From assembly GCA_014904845.1 (NCBI GenBank), contig MU119202.1:496001-560000 (forward strand): a DNA stretch of 64,000 bases. Direction: 5' to 3'. The DNA is from Acephala macrosclerotiorum. Lineage: Eukaryota > Ascomycota > Leotiomycetes > Helotiales > Mollisiaceae. Made by a program: the position numbers and the translations under genes. Of this stretch, positions 60,996 to 64,000 are shown in pieces (positions within the stretch are counted from its first letter, which is position 1; each line of letters begins with the position of its first letter). The notes below the pieces were generated by a model. That model was not told the origin of the DNA and did no database searches. It saw nothing but the letters and a program-made list of their open reading frames with translations.

Positions 60996-63900
60996 TCAAC
61001 CAGTGGATTTTCGTGCCACAGGTCGTGGTCGTGGGATGCTCAGGCCCGGAACAGCTGGGCTCACTTCTGAGATCTGACTTGGAGGAGCTCCGAGATTGTG
61101 AGGGTTCTCAGTGATGATGGGGTCGTCAGATCGTGTCTCGGGGTGAATCTCTACATCATGGCTCGACTCGAGCTGTGATCTTCCCTGTGCGCGAGCGAAT
61201 CTCATGGATTCATTGTCGCCATAATTTCGCTCGATTGGTGACCATCCAGCTACACTACCAGCAATGATACCGGCCATGACTGTTGTCGCACCTAGAGCTG
61301 AGTTCGATCGAGATCGATTGCTGCGACCACGCTTGCGAGACTGAGGGGTGTGAGCAGGTTCGCCGTTGGAGCCAAAGCTGTCTTCTCGGTTGGATTCTCC
61401 GCTGGGCGTTTGAGGCAGTGAGTTATTGCGGGAACGAGATCCACTTCTTGAGCGAGGAAGCCACTGATCACGCGCGTCACGCATGGCGAACTTGAGATTG
61501 TTCAGTCGGCCACCTTTCACACGCTTCAAGAAGCTGAGTTCTTCCTTGACATCTGCGAGCGGCTTCGGGAAGCGGAAGTGTTCCTCCTCGTCGGAGATTG
61601 TGACCTCTGGTCCCTTGGGCTTTCGTTTTAAGGATTCAGGAATGAGTCTCAGAAGTAGCTCGTCAGGAATGAGACGGATGCATGCTCCGATAGGGATAGA
61701 AAGGAAGCCGAGGACGATTGAGTAAGCCCATTGGGCACCGTTCAATCGAACAACATTGAATGCCTTGCCTCCAACATAGATTATCATAACCTGGCCACCA
61801 ACCATGATCACGTTAATACCGATGAAGAACCAATTGCGTGTGATACCTTCGAAGATATTGAACTTGTTGTCCAGTCGACGATTGCTGTGCACATGTTAGT
61901 TTCGCCTCATCATGAGAACTGAAGATTGATACTTACTTCCATTGATTGAAGATCTGCATCCATACGAATGTGTTGAAGACGAGGGTTGGAATTTGTTTCT
62001 GCTCACGGGCCGACTGGTACGAGAGAATATTCGTAGCACCGAAGTGGAGGAGCAGAGTGATAGCAAGTTGGTACAGCGATTCGCCAATGATCATCTTCCA
62101 CATGGTCATGCTGATTAGTGGTGCGGATTTGGGGTCTGGCTTTCTCTCCAGGATGCTTTCGGTTGGGGGATCGGTGGCGAGAGCCAAAGCGGCCATGGTG
62201 TCCATGATCAAGTTAACCCACAAAAGCTGGACAGCTGTCAAGACAGACTCTTCGTCGCTGCTGGATACAGCAGTGATGAATGTGAGCAAGACAGCCGTAA
62301 TATTGACAGTAACCTGGAATTGCAAGAATTTCTTGACTGCGTCGTTCACGGCTCGACCCCACATCATTGCCTTGACAATGGAAGCAAAGTTGTCGTCCAT
62401 GAGAATAATCGCAGAAGCTTCCTTTGCGACCTCAGTACCAGTAATACCCATTGAGAATCCAACGTCGGCAGTCTTGAGAGCAGGTGCATCGTTCGTTCCA
62501 TCACCGGTGACAGCGACAGTCTCTCCGAGCTCCTTGAGGCGCTTGACGAGAATACGCTTGTCTTCAGGGCTGGATCGGGCAAGAACCTGGAGGCGAGGAA
62601 TAGTCTGATCCATCTTAGTTTTGCTGAGCTTCCGGAATGCTGGACCTTCCATGATGATACCACCGGGAGTGAAAATTCCACATTCAGTAGCAATAGCCTT
62701 GGCCGTGATCATGTTGTCTCCAGTGACCATGCGAACGACAACACCAGCATTCTGGCATCTCTTAACGGCTTCGGCCACACCTTCACGGAGAGGATCCTGA
62801 ATACCAACGATGCCCAAGAAAACCATTTGTCTGAAAACATCCTCAAAGATGACCTCGGTTTTGTCACCCTCAGCAGTTCGAGTACCCTTCGGAGGCCATC
62901 TCTCAAATTCGCGGTAGATGAGGCCGATAGTTCGCAGCGATCGTGAAGCATAATTGTCGATGATGTTGGTGATGGTCTGACGGTTGTCATCAGTCAACGG
63001 AGAACTTGCAGGCTCCTTCGTTGGATCCCGGATGATGTAGGAACACTTCTCCAGAAGGATTTCAGATGCGCCTTTTACGTAGAGCCGGTATTTGCCATTC
63101 TCCAACTGCACAACAACACCCATGCATTTTCGGCTTGAGTCAAAGGGAATAAGTTGGACAATCTTGACATTTGACCTCACCTGGTCAACTTGACCCATTC
63201 CAAGGTAGTCCCGGGCATAGATGAGGAGAGCAGTCTCGGTCTTTGAGCCAACGAAACTCTTCTCGCCGTCAACTTCGCCCTCGAAAGCGGTAGAATTAAT
63301 GGCAATGGACTGCAGCAGCATCTTCTTGACATCGGAGTCCAAGGACGACACAACCTCTTGTGGTGGGACACTGTCAATAGCTTCAGGCTGCGCTTGTTTG
63401 CCCTTGCCGGCTGACGGATCCGTGCCAGAGACATCGGAAGCAGCCCCAAATCGCGAGCTTGTTCCAAGAGTACCAGCAACAACTTTCATCTTGTTCTCCG
63501 TCAATGTTCCCGTCTTATCGGAGCAAATGGTAGTGGCATTGCCCATGACCTCGCAAGCCTTCAGGTGTCTGACAAGATTGTTGTCCTTCAACATACGAGT
63601 TGTTGCAAAAGCTAAGGCTAGTGTGACAGCCAGGGGTAAACCTTCTGGGACTGCTACCACGATGATAGTAACGGTAACAATGAAGATGTTTAAGAATTCT
63701 TGACCCTTCTCTGCGGGCGTGCTAGTGTTGTGAGGTAGACGAACCAGGAACTCGATGAAGAGTACGACAAACAGGAGAAGACCAGCAGCCCCTCCAAGTT
63801 TCGCAATGTACTCGGCCAAAGTGTTCAGTTTAGATTGCAATGGTGTGACCTCAGGATCTTCTCGCAAAGACATCAGAGTCTTCCCGTAGCTCGAGTTGAC

Positions 63901-64000
63901 ACCAGTGGAAGTAACCAAGAATGTACCAACGCCTTCCGTGACTTGTGCTCCAGAAAGAATGAAGGGATCTAATTTGCGAAGACTGTCATGGTTCTCGATG
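60996..64000 (-). CDS. PMC1-like: P-type Ca2+-ATPase (vacuolar/PMCA type, Pmc1-like), 5' end outside the window
   Basis: Minus strand. The visible exon from the window edge to 61,937 joins 61,884-60,996 across a 52-bp GTAAGT...CAG intron, giving 983 visible residues. The first complete codon is at 63,999; about 200 or more N-terminal residues are missing. In order: GVGTFLVTSTGVNSSYGK of the actuator domain, PEGLPLAVTLALAF in M4, the phosphorylation site SDKTGTLTENK (Asp at 63,519-63,517, visible residue 161), KGASEILLEKC of the nucleotide-binding domain, MVTGDN, the GDGTNDAPALK hinge (~residue 500), then M5-M10 with WVNLIMDTMAALALATD. The splice junction rebuilds FNQWNNRRLDNKFNIFEG. A Ser/Arg-rich, probably phosphorylated tail of about 200 residues follows M10. 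Such pumps move Ca2+ into the vacuole, or out of the cell, in exchange for protons. Confidence 0.9.

Noticed and set aside
61946..62608. 220-codon plus-strand frame opposite the Ca2+-ATPase
   Set aside because: Antisense to a strongly conserved P-type ATPase domain.

Overview
The window reads as a filamentous ascomycete chromosome (Pezizomycotina; Leotiomycetes is my best guess, from protein style only). The basis is short GT-AG introns of 52-101 bp, fungal gene families (Nop8-type RRM protein, Fet4-type permease, Cqd1-type UbiB kinase, vacuolar/PMCA-type Ca2+-ATPase) and a very AT-rich block of repeats mutated in the manner of repeat-induced point mutation (RIP).

Layout. Positions 1 to about 47,985 form an AT-rich isochore. 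Its left end holds a minus-strand Ty1/copia retrotransposon (about 1,644-7,980). Gag, protease, zinc-finger/integrase, RT and RNase H remnants are still readable, but all are broken by stops and catalytic-residue changes. To its left (1-1,643) lies the gag/5' end of a second, more heavily mutated copy that appears to share the LTR at 1,644-1,891. A third LTR-like copy abuts the right LTR (7,981-8,207). From 8,208 to 47,985 the sequence is nearly all A and T, with cytosine surviving largely in CpG. It contains no intact gene. Exceptions to the featureless background are two short islands of ordinary composition (20,220-20,395 and 36,036-36,720), a 33-bp minisatellite, long homopolymers, a pyrimidine-rich repeat and a decayed reading frame near 29.6-30.2 kb.

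At about 47,985 composition changes abruptly to ordinary genic DNA. After an unrecognised repeat-bearing ORF and a Pol III/tRNA-like unit come five protein genes: a Nop8-like nucleolar RNA-binding protein (+), and then, all on the minus strand, a low-affinity iron permease, an unrecognised two-TM protein, a mitochondrial Cqd1/ADCK2-like kinase, and a P-type Ca2+-ATPase that runs off the right end. The large gap between the two-TM gene and the kinase holds an 85-bp degenerate minisatellite and an extreme poly-G tract.

The five genes look like ordinary, individually transcribed housekeeping genes (ribosome biogenesis, iron uptake, mitochondrial lipid/quinone handling, Ca2+ homeostasis). I see no biosynthetic cluster and no clear novel multi-gene system. 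The most informative material is the RIP record in the left 48 kb and the non-coding repeats. Exon structures are my own splice-site reading and have not been checked against transcripts.
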